Positions 8,752-16,822 of a stretch of DNA of 64,000 nt are shown here, piece after piece. The stretch spans positions 186,001-250,000 of the forward strand of contig NZ_JTJW01000006.1 of assembly GCF_000805385.1 (NCBI RefSeq), written 5' to 3'. Position 1 is the first letter of the stretch. Each line of letters starts with the position of its first letter. The position numbers and the translations under genes were made by a program. The notes under the pieces are model-generated. The model was not told where the DNA came from and did no database searches. It saw nothing but the letters and a program-made list of their open reading frames with translations. The stretch is from Mycolicibacterium setense (GTDB lineage: Bacteria > Actinomycetota > Actinomycetes > Mycobacteriales > Mycobacteriaceae).

Positions 8752-9649
8752 CCGGGTGCTGTTCGAGGTCGATGCGGATCACCGCATCGCCACCATCACG
8801 CTGAACAATCCAAGGCAGCGCAACTCCTACGATGCGGCGATGCGCGACGAGATCGCCCGCTACCTCGACATCGTGGCAGATGACGACGATCTGACCGTGG
8901 TGTTGCTACGTGGTGCCGAGGGCGTGTTCAGTACCGGCGCGGATATGAACAATGCCTACGGCTGGTATGGCGATGAGCGCTCGCGCGAAGAGCAGAGTGC
9001 TGGAGCGGAGCGCTCGCGCGAAGCTGCTCCCAAGAAGTCTCGTCCCAGCCAGCGTCGGCGGCTCACCGTGGACCGCAAGTCTTTTGGCTTCTATCACAAC
9101 TTCATGGGGTTCCCGAAGGTCACCGTGGGGGAGATCAGCGGTTACGCGCTGGGCGGTGGATTCGAGATGGCGCTGATGACCGACATCTCGGTGATTGCGC
9201 GCGATACCAAGATCGGGATGCCGGCCACGCGATTCCTCGGGCCCGCGCTGGGCAGCCTGCACATGTTCTTCCATCGTCTCGGCCCGGTGCTGGCCCGGCG
9301 GATGCTGCTGACCGGCGACATCGTCGAGGCCGGATCCATCGAGCACCTCGGCATCTTCACCGACACATGCGACGCCGATCAGGTGCCGGCCCGGGCGCAG
9401 TACTGGGCGGCCAAGGCGGCCAAGATGCCGGCCGACGGCGTGGTGATCGCCAAGGAGGCGTTCCGGCTCGTCGAACAGAGCCAGGCATATCAGGGTGAGG
9501 AGGTGGCCAGCTACATCTTCCACGCCTACGGCACCAACCTGCAGTTCTCGCCCGGTGAGTTCAATTTCGTCAAGACCCGCGCGCAGCATGGGACGAAGGA
9601 AGCGTTCCGGCTCCGCGACGAACATTTCCACGTCCCCGAACCGCAGTAG
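8741..9649 (+). CDS. Enoyl-CoA hydratase/isomerase family protein with inserted charged loop
   Basis: A 302-residue crotonase-fold protein. FSTGADMN at 63-70 is the oxyanion hole and GGGFEMALMTD keeps one catalytic Glu (Glu142), while the second is Ala in IGMPATRFLG. Residues about 78-107 (DERSREEQSAGAERSREA...) are an extra basic/acidic loop not expected in the family; its DNA carries a 16-base direct repeat, GAGCGCTCGCGCGAAG, at 8975 and 9008, so it looks like an in-frame insertion of an interspersed repeat. The gene overlaps the GntR stop by 11 bases and probably shares its transcript. Confidence 0.86.
   Translation: MTDDRVLFEVDADHRIATITLNNPRQRNSYDAAMRDEIARYLDIVADDDDLTVVLLRGAEGVFSTGADMNNAYGWYGDERSREEQSAGAERSREAAPKKSRPSQRRRLTVDRKSFGFYHNFMGFPKVTVGEISGYALGGGFEMALMTDISVIARDTKIGMPATRFLGPALGSLHMFFHRLGPVLARRMLLTGDIVEAGSIEHLGIFTDTCDADQVPARAQYWAAKAAKMPADGVVIAKEAFRLVEQSQAYQGEEVASYIFHAYGTNLQFSPGEFNFVKTRAQHGTKEAFRLRDEHFHVPEPQ
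8975..9023. repeat. Intragenic direct repeat GAGCGCTCGCGCGAAG x2, MIRU-like insertion
   Basis: Two exact 16-base copies (8975-8990 and 9008-9023) lie within the hydratase gene and are translated as ERSRE. The MIRU-like element at 47959-47994 contains a very similar core, GAGCGCTTGCGCGAGGAG, translated ERLREE. This suggests the same family of small GC-rich mycobacterial repeats, here tolerated in frame in a surface loop. Confidence 0.6.
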
Positions 9650-9701
9650 AAACTCGTCCTGATACCGTTACAGAAACACGATATAGCGTAAAGGTGAAAC
9701 C

Positions 9702-10883
9702 ATGCCAACACCCGTCATCGTGGGCGCTGCCCGCACTGCGATCGGCCGCTCCTTCAAGGGGACGCTGGTCAACACCCCGCCGGAAACCCTGATCACCACG
9801 GTCCTGCCCGAGGTCGTGCGTCGTGCCGGGATCAACCCGGAGGCGATCGACGATCTGATCTTCGCCGAATCCAACTACGGCGGCGGGGATATCGCGCGCT
9901 ACGCGGCCGACGCGCTGGGCTGGCAGTCGGTGCCCGGTCAGGCCGTCAACCGGCACTGCGCGGGGTCGCTCACCGCGATCGGCAACGCGTCCGCGCAGAT
10001 CGGCTCCGGCATGGAGCGCGTGCTGGTGGCCGGCGGAGTGCAGTCGCTGTCCTCGTCGCCGCTGATGAAGTGGCGAGTGCCGGGATTCGGTCCCGAGATC
10101 GAGTTCATCGAGCCGTGGATGACCCCGACGCATGTCGAGACCCCGGATGCGCCGATGCGCGACATGTCGATCACGGTCGGCTGGAACACCGCGCAGGCCG
10201 CGGGCATCAGCCGTGAGGACATGGACGCCTGGGCCGCGCGGTCGCACCAGCGCGCCATCGCCGCCATCGATGCGGGCAAGTTCCTCGACGAGATCGTGCC
10301 GCTGAAGGTGAACCAGCCCGACGGCTCGGTCATCGAGTTCAGCGTCGACGAGCACCCGCGCCGCGGCACCACCGCCGAGAAGCTCGCCGAACTCAAGGTC
10401 CTGCACCCGGAGATCGAAGGATTCTCCATCACCGCGGGCAACAGCAGCGGCACCAACGACGCTGCCGCTGCTGTCGCGCTGGTCGGCGACGACTACGCGG
10501 CCGCGGAAAACCTCAACGTGATGGCCAAGGTCCGGGCTTGGGGTGCGGTCGGCGTGGCCGCCCATGACACCGGCCTGGGCGGCGTCGAGGTGATCGGCAA
10601 GGTTCTGGCCCGCGCCGGCCTCAAGCCGTCCGACGTGGCGCTGTGGGAGATCAACGAGGCCTTCGCCTCGGTGCCGATCGCCGCGGTGCGCAAGTACGGC
10701 ATCGACGAGGAGCTGGTGAACTTCTCCGGCAGCGGCTGCAGCCTCGGCCACCCGATCTCGGCCTCCGGTGCGCGCATGGTGACCACGCTGATCTACGAAC
10801 TGCAGCGGCGCGGTGGCGGTATCGGTGTAGCCGCGATGTGCGCCGGTGGCGGTCAGGGTGGCGGGCTGGTCATCGAGGTCTAG
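9702..10883 (+). CDS. Acetyl-CoA acetyltransferase (thiolase)
   Basis: A 393-residue thiolase with the full catalytic set: nucleophilic Cys86 in NRHCAGS, the NEAFA motif, His350 in GCSLGHPISASGAR and Cys380 in MCAGGGQGG. It should cleave a 3-ketoacyl-CoA to acetyl-CoA (or propionyl-CoA) and a shortened acyl-CoA, the last step of a beta-oxidation round. It follows the hydratase by 52 bases, in which CCTGATACCGTTACAGA (9658-9674) resembles the window's recurrent operator at 10 of 14 arm positions. It converges with the TetR gene at a strong hairpin. Confidence 0.93.
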   Translation: MPTPVIVGAARTAIGRSFKGTLVNTPPETLITTVLPEVVRRAGINPEAIDDLIFAESNYGGGDIARYAADALGWQSVPGQAVNRHCAGSLTAIGNASAQIGSGMERVLVAGGVQSLSSSPLMKWRVPGFGPEIEFIEPWMTPTHVETPDAPMRDMSITVGWNTAQAAGISREDMDAWAARSHQRAIAAIDAGKFLDEIVPLKVNQPDGSVIEFSVDEHPRRGTTAEKLAELKVLHPEIEGFSITAGNSSGTNDAAAAVALVGDDYAAAENLNVMAKVRAWGAVGVAAHDTGLGGVEVIGKVLARAGLKPSDVALWEINEAFASVPIAAVRKYGIDEELVNFSGSGCSLGHPISASGARMVTTLIYELQRRGGGIGVAAMCAGGGQGGGLVIEV

Positions 10884-10893
10884 TTCCGAGGTG

Positions 10894-10952
10894 CCGAACG
10901 TTGGCTTGCGTTCGAGAATTCAGAGAATTTTCGACATCAAGCCAACGTTCGG
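10894..10952. terminator. Inverted repeat between convergent thiolase and TetR genes
   Basis: The 15-base arms CCGAACGTTGGCTTG (10894-10908) and its exact complement (10938-10952) flank a 29-base loop that itself contains a smaller GAATTC/GAATTT stem. It sits 11 bases after the thiolase stop and just before the TetR stop, so it could terminate transcription from both sides, although there is no U-tract. Confidence 0.6.
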
Positions 10953-10954
10953 GC

Positions 10955-11737
10955 TCAGCTGGCGGCGGCCTTGCGCCGGGCAGGCGTCTTCTTGGCCTTG
11001 CCGGAGTTGGCTTCGATCCGCGCTGCGGCGTGGTCGAGGATGCACTCCAGGCCGTACTCGAAGTTCTTCTCGTCGGCCGCGCCGATGCGGTGCCCCTCAC
11101 TCGTGACCTGTGCCAGCAGCGGGGTGACGTCGGGGTCGATGACCATGGCCTCTTCGTAATCGCCCGGCGCGTTGTCGTTGGCCCGGTTCTTCTCGTAGAG
11201 GCGGTGCAGCACGACCGATCCGCGGACATGTACGGACACCGCGGAATACGTGTCGAAGGCATCCTCGACCGACAGCCCGGCCTCGACCAGGCCGGAGATC
11301 GCGGTCTCCATCTCCTGCACACCCAGGCGGGCGGCGCGCGGGCTCAATGCCGAGCGGATGAGGATGAGATCACACAGAATCGGGTTACCCATGAAGGCTT
11401 TTCGCATGGTTCTGGCGTGGTTGGCCAGCGACTCGCGCCAATCCTTGGCCTCGACGTAGGGGGTGGCGACGACGAACTCGCGCAGCGCGCGGTCGGTCAT
11501 GGCGTTGAGCAGATCGTCCTTCTTGCGGAAGTACCAGTAGATGCTGGTGACGCCGACGCCCAGATGTTTGCCCAGCAGCGGCATGCTCAGGTTGTCGATC
11601 GACACCTGCTCGGCGAGTTCGAAGGCGCCCTTGATGATGTCCTCGGGATTGATGGACCCGCGTTCGCGCCGTTGCCGTTTCTCAGCCGTCGGTTGCTTTG
11701 CCACTGCGGGCACCTCCATCGAAGTCGATACTCTCAA
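10955..11737 (-). CDS. TetR-family regulator, paralogue of the one at 31480-32172
   Basis: A TetR regulator of up to 260 residues. The DNA-binding domain reads ERGSINPEDIIKGAFELAEQ...LSMPLLGKHLGVGVTSIYWYFRKKDDLLNAMTDRAL, and the C-terminus is a lysine/arginine-rich tail (GKAKKTPARRKAA). Starts at 11737, 11719 or a GTG just downstream are all possible because the N-terminal 10-15 residues are not conserved with the paralogue. From the helix-turn-helix through NPILCDLILIR the two proteins align closely, and the recognition segment VGVTSIYWYF is identical, so they may bind the same operator. Imperfect copies of that operator (11829, 11922) lie between this gene and the divergent hydratase gene. 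Confidence 0.9.
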   Translation of the reverse strand: MRVSTSMEVPAVAKQPTAEKRQRRERGSINPEDIIKGAFELAEQVSIDNLSMPLLGKHLGVGVTSIYWYFRKKDDLLNAMTDRALREFVVATPYVEAKDWRESLANHARTMRKAFMGNPILCDLILIRSALSPRAARLGVQEMETAISGLVEAGLSVEDAFDTYSAVSVHVRGSVVLHRLYEKNRANDNAPGDYEEAMVIDPDVTPLLAQVTSEGHRIGAADEKNFEYGLECILDHAAARIEANSGKAKKTPARRKAAAS

Positions 11738-11828
11738 GCCGTCCCTGCGCCGCGGTTCAATCGCAGGTGAATTTACCGTCGGCTGCCACCTGAACTGCGC
11801 CTATGCGCGCGTGTCGCGGGGTCTTGTC

Positions 11829-11845
11829 GCTGTCAACCTTACCGG
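11829..11845. promoter_or_regulatory. Weak match to the ACTGTAA-N3-TTACAGT operator upstream of TetR
   Basis: GCTGTCAACCTTACCGG matches 10 of 14 arm positions. It lies 92 bases upstream of the TetR start on that gene's promoter side and could mediate autoregulation, but a match of this quality may be chance. Confidence 0.3.
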
Positions 11846-11921
11846 TAGCCCTTCCGTGGGTGCCGTCCACCAATCGCGTCGATGCGTCGCTCGGGCCCTG
11901 CCGGCGGGGTGCCGACTCTGT

Positions 11922-11938
11922 ACTGTAATCCCTATAGT
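11922..11938. promoter_or_regulatory. Operator of the ACTGTAA-N3-TTACAGT family upstream of hydratase/SDR/aldolase genes
   Basis: ACTGTAATCCCTATAGT matches 12 of 14 arm positions of the consensus palindrome. It lies 46 bases before the GTG start of the hydratase gene at 11984, at a position expected to overlap its promoter, and in the divergent region shared with the TetR gene. Confidence 0.65.
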
Positions 11939-11983
11939 AGGCTTTTCCGGGTTATCGGGCTTCGCGAGCGAAGGGGCATTTTG

Positions 11984-12745
11984 GTGTCGGAAGTAGTTCT
12001 GCGGGAGCGTCGGGGTCGGACGCTCATCATCACGATCAATCGTCCGGAAGCGCGTAACGCGTTCAACCTTGCGGTGGTGCAGGGGCTCGCCGATGCCATG
12101 GACGAACTGGACGACACCGCCGAGTTGTCGGTGGCGGTCCTCACCGGTGCGGGCGGAAACTTCTGCGCCGGCATGGACCTCAAGGCGTTCGCCTCGGGTG
12201 AGCTGCCCTATGTCCCGGGCCGCGGTGCAGGTTTCACCGAACGCCCGCCACGCAAGCCCTTGATCGCGGCGGTCGAAGGGTTCGCGCTCGCCGGCGGTAC
12301 CGAGTTGGTGCTGGCCACCGACCTGGTGGTCGCCTCCAAGGTCGCCAAGTTCGGCATCCCCGAGGTCAAGCGCGGTCTGGTGGCCGGTGGCGGAGGCCTG
12401 TTGCGCCTGCACCAGCGCATCCCGTACCAGAAGGCGATGGAACTCGCTCTCACCGGCGACAGCTTCACCGCCGAGGAAGCTGCCGCGTGGGGCTTCGTCA
12501 ACAAGCTGACCGAGCCCGGTGGCGCGCTCGACGGTGCGCTCGAACTTGCCGACCGGATCACGGCCAACGGTCCGCTGGCCGTGGCGGTGACCAAAGAGAT
12601 CATCGCCTCGTCCTCGGAGTGGTCGGCCGACGAGATGTGGAAGAAGCAGGGCGAACTGCTCGGACCGGTGTTCTCCTCGAACGACGCCAAGGAGGGGGCC
12701 ATCGCGTTCGCCGAGAAGCGCGCCCCCAATTGGACCGGTTCCTGA
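11984..12745 (+). CDS. Enoyl-CoA hydratase with intact catalytic glutamates
   Basis: A 253-residue crotonase-fold protein with INRPEARNAF, the oxyanion-hole motif NFCAGMDL at 59-66, and both classic glutamates: Glu107 (GGTELVLATD) and Glu127 (FGIPEVKRG). Of the crotonase genes in the window this is the one expected to be a true 2-enoyl-CoA hydratase. GTG 11984 follows GCGAAGGGG; the frame is open to 11882, but that stretch contains the operator and promoter. An SDR gene follows after 43 bases. Confidence 0.9.
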   Translation: MSEVVLRERRGRTLIITINRPEARNAFNLAVVQGLADAMDELDDTAELSVAVLTGAGGNFCAGMDLKAFASGELPYVPGRGAGFTERPPRKPLIAAVEGFALAGGTELVLATDLVVASKVAKFGIPEVKRGLVAGGGGLLRLHQRIPYQKAMELALTGDSFTAEEAAAWGFVNKLTEPGGALDGALELADRITANGPLAVAVTKEIIASSSEWSADEMWKKQGELLGPVFSSNDAKEGAIAFAEKRAPNWTGS

Positions 12746-12788
12746 TCCCGGCGGGCAGGAGCGAAGCGACCGGGGAATAGTCTGCGCC

Positions 12789-13583
12789 ATGGATTTGGGA
12801 TTCGCGGGGACGGCGACCGTCGTCGTGGGCGGTGGCCGGGGGATGGGCTTCGCGACGGCGCAATGTCTGGCCGAGGACGGGGCGCGTATCGCGATCGTCG
12901 GGCGGTCGCGCGATGTACTCGACGCGGCGGCAACGAAGTTGACCCGCCTCGGGTCACCGGAGGCAATCGCGATCGTCGCCGACACTTCTGACGGCGCCCA
13001 GGTCGAGCAGGCCTTCGCCGAGGTGGCCGAGCGCTGGGGTGAGCTCAACGCCTTGATCAACACGGTCGGCCCGGGTGCTGCGGGCAACTTCGAGGAGTTG
13101 ACCGACGACCAGTGGCAGGAGGCGTTCGACGCCGGCCTTATGGGCATGGTGCGTTGCGTGCGTGCGGCATTGCCGTTGCTGCGCAACGCCGAATGGGCGC
13201 GCATCGTCAACTTCTCGGCCCACTCCACCCAGCGGCAGAGCACCCGGCTGCCGGCCTACACCGCGGCCAAGGCGGCGGTGAACAGTGTGTCCAAGAACCT
13301 GTCGCTGTTGCTGGCCAAGGACGAGATCATGGTCAATGTGGTGTCGCCGGGCAGCATCTCGTCGGAGGCGCTGCGGGGCTGGGCCGCCACGGTGGGCGTC
13401 GACGGCGACGACCCGTATGCGTTGATGACTGCCATCGATGAGCACTTCGGGCATCCCGCCCACCTGCCGCGTGCCGGACTGCCCAGCGAAATCGGGCCGG
13501 TCGCAGCGTTTCTCGCCTCCAGGCGCAACTCCTACATGACAGGGGCGAACATCAACGTCGACGGTGGCAGCGACTTTATCTAG
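12789..13583 (+). CDS. Short-chain dehydrogenase/reductase
   Basis: A 264-residue classical SDR with an NAD(P)-binding glycine motif (GGGRGMG, residues 14-20), and the catalytic Ser143 (in NFSAHS), Tyr157 and Lys161 (YTAAK). The C-terminal SYMTGANINVDGG strand is typical. It would interconvert an alcohol and a ketone, plausibly the hydroxyacyl-CoA made by the upstream hydratase. The 43-base gap upstream contains GGAGCGAAGCGACCGGGG, a short GC-rich string of the kind scattered through mycobacterial genomes. Confidence 0.9.
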   Translation: MDLGFAGTATVVVGGGRGMGFATAQCLAEDGARIAIVGRSRDVLDAAATKLTRLGSPEAIAIVADTSDGAQVEQAFAEVAERWGELNALINTVGPGAAGNFEELTDDQWQEAFDAGLMGMVRCVRAALPLLRNAEWARIVNFSAHSTQRQSTRLPAYTAAKAAVNSVSKNLSLLLAKDEIMVNVVSPGSISSEALRGWAATVGVDGDDPYALMTAIDEHFGHPAHLPRAGLPSEIGPVAAFLASRRNSYMTGANINVDGGSDFI

Positions 13584-13616
13584 CCTTCATCCGATCCAGG
13601 TCCACAGGAGCGCGGT

Positions 13617-14624
13617 ATGGCAACGGCAAGCGAAGCTCGCGACTGGGCCCGCGGTGCCCTGCGCGGTATCGGTGACTCTCTCTACACCCCGTTCTGCGGA
13701 ACCGACGGTGACGACATCGACTGGGACGCCTACCGGTACCTGGTGCGCTACTGCGTCGGCGATCTGGGCCACCAGATGCTGTGGTGCACCAGTGGTTTGG
13801 CCGAGTTCTGGGCGCTCACCCTCGCCGAGCGCAAACAACTGCTCGAGGTCGCGATCGAGGAGGGGCGCCGGGCCAACCCGGACGTCGTGGTTCAGGCGTG
13901 CACCGCGGCGACATCGGCCAAAGACTGTCTGGAACTCACACTGCATGCCCAGCAGGCGGGTGCGGACATCGTCTACATCCAGACCCCGATGATGGAGGCA
14001 CACGGGGGCGAAGGGGTGCTCCGGTTTTTCCAGTACATCGCCGACCGCACCGACATCGCCCTGGGGATGTTCAACTCGCCGTCGTCGGGCTACGTGCTGA
14101 CACCCGACGAGAGCGCCCGCATCGCCGAGGCGATCCCGGCGGTGTGCGCCACCAAGGAGGGCGCGTTCCGGCCCGCGGCGAGCCGTCGACTGCATGAACT
14201 GGCGCCATATCTTGCGGTGTGGGAGTGCGACACCACGGTGTACCGCGCCGGCTGGCTGCGGGACGGCATCGTATGCGCGGCCCAGTTGGGCACTGCCGGA
14301 TATCTCTACGAAACTCCGCAACGCCGCATTTTCACCGAGTACTGGGGCCTGGTGTATGCCGACCGGCTCATCGAGGCCATGGACTTCGGCCGCGACTCCG
14401 GCCTCGATCAGTTCAGCTTTGACATCGGGCCGTGGTTCACGTGTTACCCGGGTCGGGCCGACTATTTCACCCACTGGGCCGGCGCCTTCAAACACGCGGC
14501 CTCGGTGTTGGGCCTGCCCATCGGTGACTATCCGCACTCCCGTCCGCCCCAGGTCGTCCTTCCCGAGGCGGCGAAGGCCCAGATCGAGACCGCCTACCGG
14601 AAGCTCGGTTTGATCGACTCCTGA
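13617..14624 (+). CDS. Dihydrodipicolinate synthase/N-acetylneuraminate lyase family aldolase
   Basis: A 335-residue class I aldolase-fold protein. Lys180 in CATKEGAF is at the Schiff-base position. The YNxP tyrosine that acts as proton relay in DapA is Phe152 (MFNSPSSGY), and the usual GTTGE loop is CTSGLAEF, so this is not a lysine-biosynthesis DapA. Members of this superfamily include hydratase-aldolases that cleave side chains in aromatic and polycyclic catabolism; a retro-aldol step on a pyruvate- or keto-acid-derived intermediate is a reasonable inference. It sits 33 bases after the SDR gene and is probably co-transcribed. Confidence 0.85.
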   Translation: MATASEARDWARGALRGIGDSLYTPFCGTDGDDIDWDAYRYLVRYCVGDLGHQMLWCTSGLAEFWALTLAERKQLLEVAIEEGRRANPDVVVQACTAATSAKDCLELTLHAQQAGADIVYIQTPMMEAHGGEGVLRFFQYIADRTDIALGMFNSPSSGYVLTPDESARIAEAIPAVCATKEGAFRPAASRRLHELAPYLAVWECDTTVYRAGWLRDGIVCAAQLGTAGYLYETPQRRIFTEYWGLVYADRLIEAMDFGRDSGLDQFSFDIGPWFTCYPGRADYFTHWAGAFKHAASVLGLPIGDYPHSRPPQVVLPEAAKAQIETAYRKLGLIDS

Positions 14625-14736
14625 GACGTCTTTGCGCAGGTCGAGACCGTAATACCGGGCTTGCGGAATGCGCTACCGATAGGTATACAGTATGTATGTC
14701 TGAACGGCTGGAGTGGCATCGGGGAGGTATCGGCGC

Positions 14737-15558
14737 ATGACGGTCGCTGACAGTGTGGGAACTGAGGCGGTGCTGTACGAGACAACGGACGCCGGCGTCG
14801 CCGTCATCACTCTGAACCGGCCGGACAGGCTGAACTCCTGGGGCGCCGACATTTCTTCCGGTGTATACGCCGCGTTCGATCGCGCCGAGGCGGATTCCGC
14901 GGTACGTGCGATCGTGCTGACAGGCAACGGCCGTGGCTTCTGTGCCGGCGCGTACATGGGAGATATGGCCTCGCTGGGCAACTCGATCAGTGGGGACACC
15001 GACGTCAGCAAGCTGGTCGGGGAACGTCACCCCTATTTCCTGACCGAACTGCGCAAGCCGGTCATCGCGGCCATCAACGGCGCATGCGTGGGCATCGGGC
15101 TCACCCACGCGTTGATGTGTGACGTGCGGTTCGCCGCTGCCGGAGCCAAATTCGCCACCGCCTTTCCGCGCCGCGGTTTGATCGGCGAGTACGGCATCAC
15201 CTGGATCCTGCCGCGACTGGCCGGCTGGGGTGCCTCTGCGGATCTGCTGCTGAGCGGGCGGACCTTCCTCGCGGAGGAGGCGCTGCAGCTGGGCTTGGTG
15301 AAAGAGGTTGTGGCACCGGAAGATCTGTTGCCTCGGGCACTGGAGTACGCCGAGGACCTGGCTCGCCACTGCTCGCCGGCGTCGATGGCGGTGATCAAAC
15401 GTCAGCTCTACGGCGATGCTCACGACGATGTGCGCGCTGTCAGTGCCCGCGCCGAGGGCCTCATGCACGAATCCATGGTGCGGCCCGATCTGATCGAGGG
15501 CATTACCGCTTTCTTCGAGAAACGGCCTCCGAATTTCCCGTCCCTGAAAGAAGGTTGA
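14737..15558 (+). CDS. Enoyl-CoA hydratase/isomerase family protein (isomerase-like)
   Basis: A 273-residue crotonase-fold protein. LNRPDRLNSW and the oxyanion-hole segment GFCAGAYM (67-74) are present. The hydratase glutamates are Thr123 and Phe143, while GLIGEYGITWILPRL puts Glu151 where isomerases have an acid, so double-bond isomerisation or a variant hydration is more likely. ATG 14737 follows GGGGAGG at good distance; an in-frame ATG at 14713 lacks a ribosome-binding site. It opens the operon that runs to 21529; a 10-of-14 operator-like site (14675-14691) lies upstream. Confidence 0.87.
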   Translation: MTVADSVGTEAVLYETTDAGVAVITLNRPDRLNSWGADISSGVYAAFDRAEADSAVRAIVLTGNGRGFCAGAYMGDMASLGNSISGDTDVSKLVGERHPYFLTELRKPVIAAINGACVGIGLTHALMCDVRFAAAGAKFATAFPRRGLIGEYGITWILPRLAGWGASADLLLSGRTFLAEEALQLGLVKEVVAPEDLLPRALEYAEDLARHCSPASMAVIKRQLYGDAHDDVRAVSARAEGLMHESMVRPDLIEGITAFFEKRPPNFPSLKEG

Positions 15559-15562
15559 TGAC

Positions 15563-16813
15563 ATGACCGAAGCTCCCGAGCGGCTTCCGTACCTCGCCGT
15601 CGACGTCGACAACCACTACTACGAACCGGTGGACGCGTTCACCCGCCACCTGCCCAAGGAATTCCGCAGCCGCGGAGTCCAGATGGTGCAGGACGGGAAG
15701 CGCACTTTGGCGCTGTTCGGCGGCACGGTCAACCATTTCATCCCGAACCCCACCTTCGACCCGATCATCGAACCGGGCTGCCTGGATCTGCTGTTCCGCG
15801 GTGAGATCCCCGAAGGAGTGGATCCGGCGTCACTGATGAAGGTGGACCGGCTGGCCGATCATCCCGAATACCAGAACCGCGACGCCCGGGTGAAGGTATT
15901 GGACCGGCAGCGCCTGGAGACGGTGTTCATGCTGCCGACCTTCGCGTGCGGCGTGGAGGAGGGTCTGAAACACGATATCGAGGCCACTATGGCCTCGGTG
16001 CACGCCTTCAACCTGTGGCTGGACGAGGACTGGGGTTTCGATCGTCCCGACGGCCGCTTCGTGTCCGCGCCGATCATCTCTCTGGCCGATCCCGAAAAAG
16101 CCGTCGAGGAAGTCGAATTCGTACTCAGCCGGGGCGCCAAGCTGGTGTGCGTGCGGCCGGCCCCGGTGCCGGGCGAGGTCAGGCCGCGATCCCTGGGCGA
16201 TCCGCTGCACGATCCGGTGTGGGCGCGGCTGGCGGAGGCCGGAGTGGGCGTGGTCTTCCATCTGTCGGACTCCGGGTACATGGCGGTCCCTGCACTGTGG
16301 GGCGGCAGCGGCGTGTTCAAGGGATTCGGCAAGCGTGATCCGCTCGACATGGTGATCATGGACGACCGGGCCATTCACGACACCATGGCCTCGATGATCG
16401 TGCACCAGGTGTTCACCCGGCACCCCAAGCTCAAGGTCGTCAGCATCGAGAACGGCTCCTACTTCGTCTACCGGTTGATCAAGCGATTGAAGAAGGCGGC
16501 CAACAACGCGCCGTACCACTTCAAGGAGGATCCGGTCGAGCAGCTGCGCAACAACGTCTGGATCGCCCCGTACTACGAAGACGATGTGAAGCTGCTCGCC
16601 GAGACCATGGGCGTCGACAAGATCCTGTTCGGCTCGGACTGGCCGCACGGCGAGGGCCTGGCCGATCCGACCACCTTCACCGCCGACATTCCGCAGTTCC
16701 CCGAGTTCAGTCACGAGGACACCCGAAAGGTCATGCGCGACAACGCCCTCACCTTGCTCGGCGATCCCGAGCGCACCGCTCCCGGTGCTCAGCACCTCTC
16801 GGTGTCGGTGTAA
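15563..16813 (+). CDS. Amidohydrolase-family metal-dependent hydrolase or decarboxylase
   Basis: A 416-residue TIM-barrel protein of the amidohydrolase_2 (ACMSD-like) type. The start of the barrel has DVDNHYYEP (Asp14, Asp16, His18), a His is in VVFHLSD, and Asp359 is in FGSDWPHGEG; these are the usual metal-site positions. Family members decarboxylate or hydrolyse cyclic acids, or cleave C-C bonds; which one applies here is not visible. It begins 4 bases after the hydratase and is one of four related amidohydrolases in the window (also 18439, 24610, 54670), an unusual density. Confidence 0.87.
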   Translation: MTEAPERLPYLAVDVDNHYYEPVDAFTRHLPKEFRSRGVQMVQDGKRTLALFGGTVNHFIPNPTFDPIIEPGCLDLLFRGEIPEGVDPASLMKVDRLADHPEYQNRDARVKVLDRQRLETVFMLPTFACGVEEGLKHDIEATMASVHAFNLWLDEDWGFDRPDGRFVSAPIISLADPEKAVEEVEFVLSRGAKLVCVRPAPVPGEVRPRSLGDPLHDPVWARLAEAGVGVVFHLSDSGYMAVPALWGGSGVFKGFGKRDPLDMVIMDDRAIHDTMASMIVHQVFTRHPKLKVVSIENGSYFVYRLIKRLKKAANNAPYHFKEDPVEQLRNNVWIAPYYEDDVKLLAETMGVDKILFGSDWPHGEGLADPTTFTADIPQFPEFSHEDTRKVMRDNALTLLGDPERTAPGAQHLSVSV

Positions 16814-16822
16814 CCGCCCACC

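Noticed and set aside
11801..13243. A 480-codon minus-strand frame opposite the hydratase and SDR genes
   Set aside because: It spans two genuine plus-strand genes, has no ribosome-binding site and shows low-complexity composition typical of shadow frames.
13617..14624. Naming the DapA-like gene dapA
   Set aside because: The Tyr and GTTGE positions differ from dihydrodipicolinate synthase and the context is catabolic.
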